A stretch of 64,000 bases of DNA from positions 124,001 through 188,000 of IMG/VR virus record IMGVR_UViG_3300025121_000011. One strand, 5' to 3'. Source of the stretch: a virus. A program made the position numbers and the translations under genes. Below are positions 29,587 to 41,900 of the stretch, piece after piece. The stretch's first letter is position 1. Each line of letters opens with the position of its first letter. The notes beneath the pieces are model-generated. The model was not told the origin of the DNA and ran no database searches. It saw only the letters and a list, made by a program, of their open reading frames with translations.

Positions 29587-32500
29587 GTGGCTTTATTTAG
29601 ATCATATAGTGAAATTGTAACTTCGATGACCAATAGGCTTCGACTTACTCAACCCAATTTAGATACTAAACCAGGCACTGTGGCTTGTGATTTATTTATT
29701 GATATTCAAGCGGAACAGATTGAAAGTTTGCATAAATCATTAATGTTAGTAACGGAAAAACAATCTCCAGATAAAGCCGTTGGAAGAGATTTAGATAGGT
29801 GGGCTCTTAATTTTGGAATCATAAGAAAATCAGGAACACCGGCATCTGGGTTGGTCGTTTTTACGGTAGATGATTTAACTGTAGATATACCAATTCCTGC
29901 CGGTACAATAGTAAGTTCTAGAAATGGTATGAGTTTTAAAACCATCGGAAGCTATTTAATGTCTTCAACAGAGAAAAATAAACATGCCGCAACGGCAAAT
30001 AGGTTAAAAAAAAGCCTTAATTTAGCAGGTATAAATGATAGTTATGCGGTTGAAGTTTCTGTTGAAGCATCCAGAGCTGGAAGCTCTGGAAATATTTCAA
30101 CTTTTCAAATCATTAGCTCTAATCTTAACAGCTCAGCCAAAGTAACCAATATTGGTTCGTTTAATAGAGGATCTAATACTGAAAGTGATAATGCTTTTAA
30201 AAGTCGCATCTTTGCTGTCTTTAGTGGAGCTAATACAGGTACTGCTGCTGGATATCGAAATGCTGCATTAGGTATTAGTGGCGTATTAGATGTTTTAATT
30301 GTAGAACCTGGTAATACGTTAATGGAGCGAGATGGTACCGAAACCATTGAAATCAATGATGGAAGCTATAGAATTTTAAATTCTGGCACAGGTGGAAAAG
30401 TAGATTTATATGTTCTTGGTTCTAAATTAGAAGAAGTAGTAGAGTCTTTTGTTTTTACTGACTTTTCTGGTACTGGTGATGTTACTGATGAAAGAAACGA
30501 TATCATTCCTGGGTTACAAGGTTTAGATGAAACACTTACATCTGAAGAACGAAGAGTGCTTGCTTTTAAGACTGGAGCGGTGCCATTACAGCCGATTGAC
30601 TCCATCATATCTGTTATTGGTAGTTCATCCGGTATTCTTGCTGAAGCATCTTTAGATACAAATAAAAATGTAACAGGTAATTATAAATTAGAAAAAGATA
30701 CGAATATTGAAACTGGTGGCAGTCCATTTGGGTTTGATAAAGTTGTATTTGTTTCAAATACTAAAGATGTTATTGGTGAAACAATTATTAAAACTGATAC
30801 TAATAGTATCGATGCACTCAGATTTACTGAAATAAATGACTTGGATAATATTTATGAAGATATTCAGGTTTCTAGTGAAAACTCTACAATTTCCTCTGCA
30901 AATAGAGGTATTGTTTATTTATCTCATAAACCAATTACAAATGTAACCAGTGTGGTTAACACTACTACTGGTGAAGTGTATACTATTAAATCATCAAATA
31001 TTGATCAAACTACCGGATTAAATACTACGGGAGAGATTGAAATTACTGGCAAAACTCTTCCAACTAGTGCTGACGTTTTAAGCATAGATTATATCTGGAG
31101 ACTATTTTTTGATCGATATATTGATTATAATGGTGAAATCAGTCCATCTATTTTTATAGACGAAGATGTGGCAGACTCTATTGACTGGGGTGTTGCAAAT
31201 GGAATTACTAGAGAAGAAGCTACAGTAAGTAAAACTGATGATGGATTAGAATATCAAGTTACAACAGATTATAATATTTCCAGAGTATTATCTGTTTTTA
31301 CCGCAATACCAACTACTGCTATAGCTAGTATGATTCAAATATCAGATAGTTTAAGCGTATTGGGTTTGATTTTAGCTTCTAGTGAAGATAGCGTAGTTAA
31401 TGTTGTTTCTATTACAGATAGCGCGGGATTAGAAGTTTATAAAACTAAAAATAACGATGGAAGTTTTAGTGGACGAGAAATATACTTCTCATCTGATAGT
31501 CCAGCATTAAGTGGTTCTACATACAATGTGTTGTATAATAAAGTTGAACTTTATAGTATTGAAAATTCAGATGGTTCCTTTGCTGATAAAATTATTATTA
31601 TGCCTTCGGCAGATATCTTAGAAGGTGCAGAAGTTTTAACAACAGTGAATGACTTATATTTAACAGATGATGTTATTTATGTTGATTATGTGGCAGATAT
31701 ATCTACGCTTTTACCATCTAAATCCTTATCAGATTTGCCCGCTTCAGGTTTGGCCGGTTCTAATGCTATTGTAGATGGCACTTTTTCTATAATTGAAGAT
31801 AGCTCTCAACCTATATTTTATACTTTTGATTCTACCAATAATCCTAGCACTATTTCTAGATTTGGCCCAAGTCGATTGGCAGTAGATATTTCTGGTTCCA
31901 CTACTAGTGGGAAAATTAAACTCGCCGGTACCACTCTATCTAGAACTGAGTTTACAGTATATGCAGGAGTATCAGTTAGTGGATTAACTATTAATTTAAA
32001 TTCTGAGTTAAAAACATTTTTTAAAGTTACTTCTTTACCTTCTAGTCTTGGAATCGCTAGATTAGATAAAATAGAAGTAGTAGATACTGGTGAAGTATAT
32101 GATCTATCTGGTTATTTTATTAAAACATCTTCATATGATTTTCATTCTGCATCCAAAAATACTTCTTTGACTAATTATCAAGTTACGCTTCCTTCTACTC
32201 AAAATAATTCAAGCATCTCATTATCAAGTGGACAGCAATTAAAGATTTCATTATTACTATTTAATACCGCAGATTTTGAAGAGTTATTTTTTAGTGAGGA
32301 CGGCACAATATATACAAATAAAGTATTTGGCAGAGTAGATAAAATCTCTGTATCATCTGGATTTAGAAGTTCAGTTGGTACTTTGGTAGGTTCTATTTCT
32401 ATAGCAATGAAAAATCAACCAGAAAATAGCAATACATATTTAGTAGATTATGATTTTAAATCACCTAAAGAAGGTGAAAGAATAACGATTAGATATAATT

Positions 32501-32901
32501 TAAACAAATTAATAACTAGCGTAACTTCAGGTTTAGAAGAAGTTCGCTCTATAACTGCTGATGTATTGGTTAAAGAAGCTTTTGAATTGTTAGTCGATGT
32601 AAGTGGAGAGATTTTGGTAAATAAAGATGCAGAAAAAAGTTCCTCTACTATCAAAGAAAATGTGGAGAATGCAGTAGTAAACTTATTAAACGCCTCTGTA
32701 CTTGGTGGCACAGTTGATTATTCAGATATTATTTCAATTGCTACATCTATAAATGGAGTAGATTCTATCAATGTTTCTTTATTTAATGAAAAGGACTCTA
32801 CTGGTCGTCGTTCTTACATTAAAGCTTTAGATAATCAAACTATCACAGCAAATAATGTATCTTTTAAAGTAGTATCAAGACAAGATTTTAGGATTACATA
32901 A
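29587..32901 (+). CDS. Baseplate J-like wedge protein with large insertion
   Basis: A 1104-residue protein. N-terminal ~300 residues fit the baseplate J family: 'YSEIVTSMTNRLRLTQPNLD', 'TKPGTVACDLFIDIQAEQIE', 'GRDLDRWALNFGIIRKSGTP', 'ASGLVVFT', 'IPIPAGTIVSSRNGMSFKTI'. The C-terminal ~110 residues give the J-type ending ('VKEAFELLVDVSG', 'GTVDYSDIISIATSINGVDS'). About 600-700 residues of beta-rich sequence are inserted between these. J proteins usually have 300-400 residues, so the inserts are probably surface-exposed decorations. Start is GTG (29587) with TAGGAG at 29576-29581. In T4 the counterpart (gp6) forms the wedge ring with gp25. Confidence 0.8.
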   Translation: MALFRSYSEIVTSMTNRLRLTQPNLDTKPGTVACDLFIDIQAEQIESLHKSLMLVTEKQSPDKAVGRDLDRWALNFGIIRKSGTPASGLVVFTVDDLTVDIPIPAGTIVSSRNGMSFKTIGSYLMSSTEKNKHAATANRLKKSLNLAGINDSYAVEVSVEASRAGSSGNISTFQIISSNLNSSAKVTNIGSFNRGSNTESDNAFKSRIFAVFSGANTGTAAGYRNAALGISGVLDVLIVEPGNTLMERDGTETIEINDGSYRILNSGTGGKVDLYVLGSKLEEVVESFVFTDFSGTGDVTDERNDIIPGLQGLDETLTSEERRVLAFKTGAVPLQPIDSIISVIGSSSGILAEASLDTNKNVTGNYKLEKDTNIETGGSPFGFDKVVFVSNTKDVIGETIIKTDTNSIDALRFTEINDLDNIYEDIQVSSENSTISSANRGIVYLSHKPITNVTSVVNTTTGEVYTIKSSNIDQTTGLNTTGEIEITGKTLPTSADVLSIDYIWRLFFDRYIDYNGEISPSIFIDEDVADSIDWGVANGITREEATVSKTDDGLEYQVTTDYNISRVLSVFTAIPTTAIASMIQISDSLSVLGLILASSEDSVVNVVSITDSAGLEVYKTKNNDGSFSGREIYFSSDSPALSGSTYNVLYNKVELYSIENSDGSFADKIIIMPSADILEGAEVLTTVNDLYLTDDVIYVDYVADISTLLPSKSLSDLPASGLAGSNAIVDGTFSIIEDSSQPIFYTFDSTNNPSTISRFGPSRLAVDISGSTTSGKIKLAGTTLSRTEFTVYAGVSVSGLTINLNSELKTFFKVTSLPSSLGIARLDKIEVVDTGEVYDLSGYFIKTSSYDFHSASKNTSLTNYQVTLPSTQNNSSISLSSGQQLKISLLLFNTADFEELFFSEDGTIYTNKVFGRVDKISVSSGFRSSVGTLVGSISIAMKNQPENSNTYLVDYDFKSPKEGERITIRYNLNKLITSVTSGLEEVRSITADVLVKEAFELLVDVSGEILVNKDAEKSSSTIKENVENAVVNLLNASVLGGTVDYSDIISIATSINGVDSINVSLFNEKDSTGRRSYIKALDNQTITANNVSFKVVSRQDFRIT

Positions 32902-35900
32902 TGGCTTTAAGACCTACTGCATTTTCAATTCCATCAACCACTCAACTTAAAATTACTTTTAGTGATAACTTATCTGAACAGTTATCAAAAGAGAATTTTG
33001 AAGTTGAATCATTAAATGCAGCAATTAGTAATTTAATTATTATAAGTATTGAAATTACTAAGAATATAGTTCTTTTGACTACCAGACCTCATGTATCTGG
33101 TAACTATTATCTTTTAAAACTATTAGATACTACGGATGTAATTTTCTCTTCTGAAAAGGGTTCTAGATTATTAGATAGTCCTATATCTCGTGAGTTATTT
33201 TTTGTCGGAATTGATACAGTTAATCCCATCAGAGATAGAATGTTACAAAACATTCCCAGTTTATTTGATGTTGATAATACTACTTTGAGAAACATTATTT
33301 CAGCTCAAGCAGATGAAATGCTTCGGGCTCAAGTTGCGATTGGCCGAAATCTAAGTAATAATTATATTAGCATACCCGTTGAAGATGAAATTCGCGTTCG
33401 TGGACCTGGAGCAACAGATAGACTTGCCAATGAAAATGCATATGAAATCACAAGAGTATCTGATAATCTATCTACATCATTATCTAAATACGATAAATTA
33501 GAATATACTAGTGACAATTCTTACACGCTGTTACAGTCCATACCATTTTTCCCAATTTCTTTACAGCAAGTTTTGGTTGAGGATGAAGAAATATCATCTA
33601 ACTCTGTTGGTAATGATTTTAACGGATTTCTATTAAGTCTATCCAAATCAAATGTGATTCGAGTTTTATCTATTACTCATATTAGAAATGGTGAAACAGA
33701 AGATTGTAATGGAAACTTAGGTACAGATTATGATTTAAATATTTATAAATATTCATTGACTAATAATAAATATGACCAACTTAATGCATACTCTTTTGCT
33801 CAATTATATAGCAATCAAGTTCTTTTGTCTGAATTTAGTAATATTTCACGTCCATCTTCCTTAGATACGATTAAAATAACTTATCTATATAAAAATTTAG
33901 GAAGAGCAATAATAGAGAATTCTGTTAGTGTTTCAAAAATAATTTCCAAGATTAATGAATCTGTCCCATCCAATGCGGTGAAATTTTTCTTAGATCACGC
34001 TCCAATAGTAGATAGTGATAATGAAATCTATAGCTCCAAGGGTGGAGTAATATTTCATATTAATGAAAACTCTATAGATACACCAAATGAATTTGCTGTA
34101 GAACTTTTATTTGGTACCTCCAGGATGCCAAAATATATTGGAGAATATACTATAAATTATGAAACTGGTGAAGTTTTTGTAATTGGAACAAAAATCGGGG
34201 AAGGTACTGGATATAATAATTATGTAATGGATTATAATTATAGAAAAGAATTTACACAAGATGTTGACTTTTCTATTAGCGATCAAGATGTTGTTGCCCA
34301 TCCTAATCGAAATCTGATTGGAGCAGAAGCTGAAATAACATTTAGTTATGATAAAGTCTATGCATCTGGGTCTGATTATGCTCCTTTGTCTCATATAGAA
34401 GTTATTAATGAACAGGTCAAAAATAAACTTTCTGGTTCATTTAGCATAACAACCCAACATGCTCCAATTACAGATATTTTTAGAATATATAATCAAACTA
34501 CTGGAGAGGTATATAATCCCTTATATCATTCAGATACAGAAGTGTTTTTTTCAGGAAATAAATCTCCAGAAATTGTAGAAATAAATTCAGAAAATGCTAA
34601 ATTTAATCGTATTACAAATGAAGAGTTATCAGTAATTGGCAAATTAATTTCTCCGGCTTTTAATATCAGAATTACTTCAAATCCTTCTACAAATTTTATT
34701 GCATTTGAACCAGGAATCCCAGCTGAATTAATATCAATTAATTCAGATAATTATTTTGTTAGGACGACTAGTTCTGTAGAGGGAATAATAAGTACAGAAG
34801 ATATACAAATTAGATTTTTTGGAACGCCTGATGTTAATAATTTAATTAATTCTTTTGCCATAAGTCTTACCGCTACATTACCATCTGTAAATTCTGAAGC
34901 TATCATTGGTATTAGCACATATCAGATTTATTTAGATAATGAAGGTATAATTAATAAAAATTTAGATTCTATAGGAAATCTGGTTAATACCTCTCTTTCT
35001 TTTTCGGATGCCACTTTGTTTTTAGTAGAAAAGTATTTTACTCCAATTAATTCTGTTTCTGGAATTGATGACACTTCAGATGGAGGAATTAGTAAAGCAC
35101 TTACATCTTTAAAGACTACAGATTTTTACTCTAACTTATCTAGATTACGTAAGGTTGGGGACTATACTGTTGATTATGAAAATGGAATAATATACTTAGC
35201 TGTAGATAAAGATCAGGATATCTATTTAGGATCAGCGTCTTATTATTGTTATAATATCAAAGCACATAATGGAAATGTTTATTATGCTTCGGGTGCTGTT
35301 AAGAAAGTAAACAGTCCGGATTCTATAGAAGAAGCTAGTTTAATTTATAACGATTTACATAATGATGATGAATTTATTAAAATTCTCGATCTAGAGTCTT
35401 CTATTTCTATATGGGATGGTGTAACTGAAGCTGGTGATTTAAATGGTAATTTTCAAATTACATTAGAAGTTCTTTCGGATTACAGTGTTGTTGTTCCATA
35501 TGATATATTAACCATTTTATCTATTAATCAAGTTATTGATTTAACTGGTATTAACCTAGATGATAGTGATATCAACAATAGGATAGCAGAATCTACTCGC
35601 TCAAGTTTATTAACAACTATTTCTAATGGTGGTAAAAATTTATATGATCCAATTCGAATGAGTTTTTCAAAAAATGTTATTGATTTGAAAACATCTAAAG
35701 AACGCAGAGTTTATGCTGATAATACTGGTGATTTTACAGTTACGATTTACGATAACGCTGTGGATTCAATTTATAAAGTAACAAATGTTACCACAGAAAT
35801 TGATCTTTTTGATCATAAGTTAAATATTATTAAACTATCTGATGTTGAAATTTTAAATACAATTCAAAGTAGTCCTACGACAGGTACTGTGTATATATCA

Positions 35901-38900
35901 ATAAGTGATATCAGCAAAATCGACACTAATTCAGATTTCTTATTAGATGCATCTGGTAACAGATTTTCTATTTTAGCAATAGACTCTATTCTCTCTACGT
36001 TAACCGTTGAGAGTCCCGCTATTAACAATATTACAGCGATGCTCCCAGACTTAGATGTATCTGGTGATTATACAACTATAGTTGTAAAACCAACTATAAC
36101 TATCACTGATTCTTATTTAAAAATAGTTATACCATCAGATGCTCCAATATCTTCTGGTACCTTATTTAGAATAACATATTTAACTAATCTAATTCCAAGT
36201 GTTGGAACTGCTTTAGCAATTGATTATAGATATGGAACAATTTATATAGACTATACTTATATTAAAGATTATCTAACAGTATCTTATGAATATGGTGATA
36301 ATACCTTAGACTGGAGTATTAACGATTCAATTTCCGAAGGTGATGTATATTATGTTTCTTATAACTATGGTGCGGGTAGAGAGGCTTTGCAAGCCAATTT
36401 TGGAAGTTTAACAAATATTCCATTCTTTGAGAATTTTCCTTTATCTGTTGATCGAGAACTTTATAGAAGTGCTATTTCTGGCATTTTACAAACTTTCCCA
36501 AAAGGGCCTACAATTCCGGCTTTTAAAAGTTTGGTAAAATCCTTCACAGATATGAATCCAAATATTGATGAATTAACTTTTGGCAGGTGGATTTTAGGTA
36601 GAGATTACCTACATGTAACTAAACCAGAATTTACGGGATCTTTAGAGTTTAGAGATGGTAGGTTTGATGATGGATTATTATTCCAACCAGACACTACAGT
36701 GAATATACCTACAATATCTAGCTTATCATTACAAGAAGGAACTCTTGAGGGATGGGTCCGTCCTTCTTGGTCTGGCATTGATAATGATGCAGATATTACT
36801 TTTGAAATAGATAACATTGGAGACCAAAAATACTTTATAGATGCTAAAGATAAGTATAAAGATAATGATTGGAAAATAATTAATATAAATAATATAGGCG
36901 GATTAGATGAAACAGGGCTAGGTTCTAGATTGTTTAATTATAATTCAGATGCAAGCGCTGCCAATGGAATATCAATAGGCCCATTTTTATTATCTAAAGA
37001 GATATCACATTATAATGTAGCAACAGATTCGACACAAAAGATAAGAATTAAAGCCACACAAGCATCTGTTAGAATTTTAGATGATATAACTCCTATCACA
37101 TTGGCTCCGGTGTATTCTGTCGCAACCTTTGGTATGCTAGATGGAATTAAATATATAGGAGCAGAACTTACTTTAAAAGAAGTCTTTACAAATATTTCAT
37201 TTGCTACAGGATCTTATATTGCATCAATAGATGATTTACCAGATTATGACAGGATGCATTATCTACGCTCCTGTTCTTGTTCGGTTACGAATAATATTTC
37301 TAAATTAGAAGGATTTAACTCAACATTATTAAAAATTGACCTAAATACTAGTATTAATTTATCTACATCATTAAATCAATTTGCTATAGTAAATAACTCA
37401 ATTTCTACTTTTGTGGTGATAGATAGCGTTGGAAACTGTTGGCAAGTTAAGGCTCTAGAAGATCCTTCTGGTCAGCTTTATATGAGCACTTTGATGCCAA
37501 CTGTTTTGAAGACTATATATCTTGAAAGGTTTCCTCTAAATAGACAACACGTTAGTCAAGATGGTGTAGATGCTATAAACGCTTTGGAGCCTTCCGGTAC
37601 TTTTAACCTGTATATTAAATCCGTAACAGCCTCAGCTTATAATATTGTTAATTCAATAAGTGCTTTTAACTATTTACAATTTTTTGCAATTGATTGGAGT
37701 AATTATATAGATATTACTATAATCAAGTCTTTATCCGAAAATCTAGTTTCAATCCAAGTTGGTAAACAAACTCAATCTTTGTTTTATAGTGATTTAGCTT
37801 CAACAACTGATGTATCTCTTTTTGGTTCTACACATTATCCTAATGGTGCAATTTTTGGATGTGCTCAATCAGATGTTTATACACAAGTCCAATCATATAA
37901 AAATAGAATTACTGTACATAATAGATATAGTTTAAGCGACATTCACATTGGACATGACGGATATAATCCAATTAGTATGCCATTTACTATTAATCGAGAA
38001 GATTCACCTAATTATGCAATTGGATTGCCTCCAACAATCGATACAGAGGATGGAATCTTTATCGGATATGATGAATTATGCAAATCACCTTTATCAGATC
38101 AGACTGGGCAATGGGTATTTCGAACCAGATCTACCAGAGGCATAAGCATTCCAGAGAGCGTAACTTTTATTGGAAATACTTATACCAGTAATTATACTGT
38201 TTATGAAATAGATCATATATTCTCTGGTGTTATTACTACTGATGGTGCTTTTTCCTCTGTGGTTAGAGCCTCTAGAGATGATATTGGTGGATGCTTAAAT
38301 AGTCCAGAATGTAGTGCATCTTTTAGATATTGTGGCGGAGAATTGCTAGAAGCTTCGGGTTGGGTTAATTTAGAAGAAACAGGCTCAACTCTAATAAATA
38401 CCATTCTGACTGGCGCTGGTACCTTCTATGAACCATGGAGTAAAATCGGAAACTTTAGTACCACAGAGAGCGATGGCATTTATAGAATGATTTCCGGCTC
38501 AGAAGATGAATGTCGAGATGAAGTAGGCAATTATTTATTTACTAAATTACCATGTGGCAATAATATAGAATATATCACTTCTGTAAGAGTTATAGATATT
38601 GATCTTGGTGTTATAACTTATGGAGTTGGTGAATTTTTTGGAGCAGTTTCCGGTAATTTAGTAGGCATAACTCCACTACATATTTCTTTTTCTTATGCAG
38701 ATATTAAAATTACATTAGCGCTTACCAATAGTCTAGAACCTTTAATAGTCTTATATGATAACTATGACAATAATATCATAAACTATGTCTCATTTAATTG
38801 GAATGACAATCTATATCATGAATATAAGATTATTATTTTAGAATCTACTCAAATATTAAGATTATATGTCGATAATCTTCTTTTATCACAAATATCATTA

Positions 38901-41900
38901 GCTGAATTTATAACTCCCATTATCAATACAGAATCTTATTTAGCCATTCATGTTTTAGACGGAGGGGTGGTTTCTGTAGATGATTTTATATCTAATGGAT
39001 TAAGTAATACTATTGATGTTGATTTAATTGAATACACTGGATCAAGTTATAATGGAAATATTCAATTAGAAGATACTGATATCTTTATACATACTGAATC
39101 TAAAATAGAATTTGAATTTCATATAGATCAATTAGATGGCTATGATGCATACGACGCATATGATGCTTATGACGGATATATTACTCCTGTAGTTGGAATT
39201 GATGAAATATTGGTTTCTGCTGATCGAGCCAAATATTTTATAGATTCGGCTTTGGATGATAATTTTGGGCGAATATCTGTTTTCAATGATGGAAAAGGAT
39301 TTCTAAATTTTAGAATATATGACGAATCCTTATCATTAGGAAAAGAAGTTGGTATGTATAATTTAGCTACCAATATTAAAGATTGGATTGCTGGAGAATC
39401 ACATCATATCGCAATAAGTTGGAAACTCAACTCTATTGATGATAAAGATGAAATGCATTTATTTATTGATGGTATAGAATCACCAAATATTTATAAGTTT
39501 GGTGGAGTTATTCCTCTAAAAGTTAATGCAAAGTTTTCTGATGTTAGCCAAGAATCTTTACATAGTTTTTTAACACATGATGTTGATTTTTGCAATACTT
39601 ATACAAATGGAATTATAAACGCCGGTTCTGCAAGTTTTTCATCTGTAGATTTAATCTTTACCGATGAAATGATTGGCCGAAGCATTCTATTTACTGGTGG
39701 AACAAATATTTCTAGTTTATTAAATAAAGAATATATTATAAAAAGTGTTACAAGTGGTGTTGTTACCTTTGGTAGGGGAAGCGGTTTAGAGACAATTATT
39801 TTTTCTGCATCTGCTTCGGATATAGAATTCAAATTTCCACCTACCGCTGGTATTAATTCTTCAATACTTACAGATCTTAGAAACTCTAAGTTTACTATTT
39901 ATCGAACATTATCAGATGGTTCAATCCAGGAGCTAGGCGGAATATTATATGAGGTCAACGGCGGTATAATAGATATTATTAGTGGTTCTAATATCGAAGA
40001 TCCAAAGTATCGAGCCAATCTTTCTACAAGATTAATAGAATTTATTGGCCTCAATTCTAATTGTGATACAATTGCTACTGTATTAATGAGTGATGTTGAT
40101 ATTCATATAGAAACTATGGGATTAAATCTTCAAAGATATAGAGATGTTGTAGACTTGTCCGCATCTTCTTATATAACGGATGATTCTCCATACGATGGAA
40201 CCAGTATTTTAAAACTTTATAATATTGAACCATTATCCCTATCTGATGTAGAGATAAGAAGAATAATTCTAGATAGAATGGTAATAGATATTGGAGATAT
40301 TCAATCAAGAGTAGATGGAAATTATTTAGCATCCTTTAGTATAACTTTAGATACTACTAGCAATAAGGTGTCTTCTGCGGCTGGACGCATAAATAAACAG
40401 AATTTAGGTAGAGTTGTTAAATTGTGGTTTGAATCTGATAACGTAGTATTTTGCGAAACAGATGGTTATGATGGTTATGCGATGGAAAACGCAATTACTA
40501 TTTATGGAATTACGACTGATGGTACAGATGAAGAAACTTTCAGTATTTATAAAAATGGTTATTTTAGTGGTACAAAATTTTTTACTACCATATCTAAAAT
40601 AGATGGCGCAATGATAATCGCAGATCCCAATTATTTTGAATTGGGGGTAGTTTCTATAAAAGAAGATGATTTAATTACAGTTTCTAATAATAATGGTGAT
40701 TATGCCGAAATTATAAGTTATCAAAATGGTACACTTACATTAAGTACCGCAGGATCAAATAATAGTTTTCCATTTGAATTACACAAAGGAAGATATGAGG
40801 TTGAATATCCATCTTATTTACATATATCAGTTCCAGATTTAGGTAAAAAACTTTATATTGGTTCTAATTATAATGGAGAAAAAAGTTGGAATGGTGTAAT
40901 AGATGAGTTTAGAATTATTTCAGAGATGTCTAATGACACTAGAACTTATGAAAGTGAAACGTCAGGTACACGCAGTATTACTAGAGACTATCATAGTAGT
41001 AATGCTTTTTGCACAGATTCTCAAACTTTAGCCTTAATTCATTTTGACAATCCAATAGATAAACAAAACCGTCGTCTAAGAAATAAAGAATTTTTAGATG
41101 AATATAACAATATTAAATTTAAACTCTCAGTTGCACAAAGAGAAGAGTTGTTAGCTTTAATTAGTGATAGTGCTAATTTTATATCTGCTATGATCAAAAT
41201 GGGATTTAACCAGGACCAAGCAGAATCCACATATTATGAAACTTTATATGCAGAAAATGGTCCTATTATAAATGAGGCTGAATATTATAACAATTTTAAT
41301 GAAACACAGATTAGTTATGAAAGTGTAAATGATACTTTTGGAAAGTCTGGTTATTTTAGATCTGATTCTGGATTGTTATATAATAATGATCTTGGATATT
41401 TTAGAGCACAAGAGGGAACAATTGAGTTTTGGACTAGTCCGGTCTTAGATACAAAAGTAGATACAGAGCGCAGATATTATGTTGATATTGCAGATATTAA
41501 ACGCGAACGTATTATGTCTAAATCTTCAAATATAATCGAACTTAATAATGCAGCAAGTGAAATACTTAGTGTAAAATTATTAACATCTGCTGCAAGATTC
41601 GAAAGTTATTATACAGACTCTGAATTAGATACAATTTTATTTGATGAAGTTTCCAGAAATAAAATAAGTGGATTATTATCTGGTGGATCTAGTGTTGATA
41701 AGGATTTTATGACGGGCGGGAAGTTATCTGCCAATGGGTTAACCATCACTCTCGCGCAAGCTTTACCAGGAGTCAATATTGATATGATTGTTACTTATAT
41801 TCCAATAGATTCTTCTGGGGATAGAGTATCAGTTTTTAAAGATGAATATAGTCAAATTGTTTTTAGCATCACTGCTGATGGAGTTGATAATGTTGTTACA

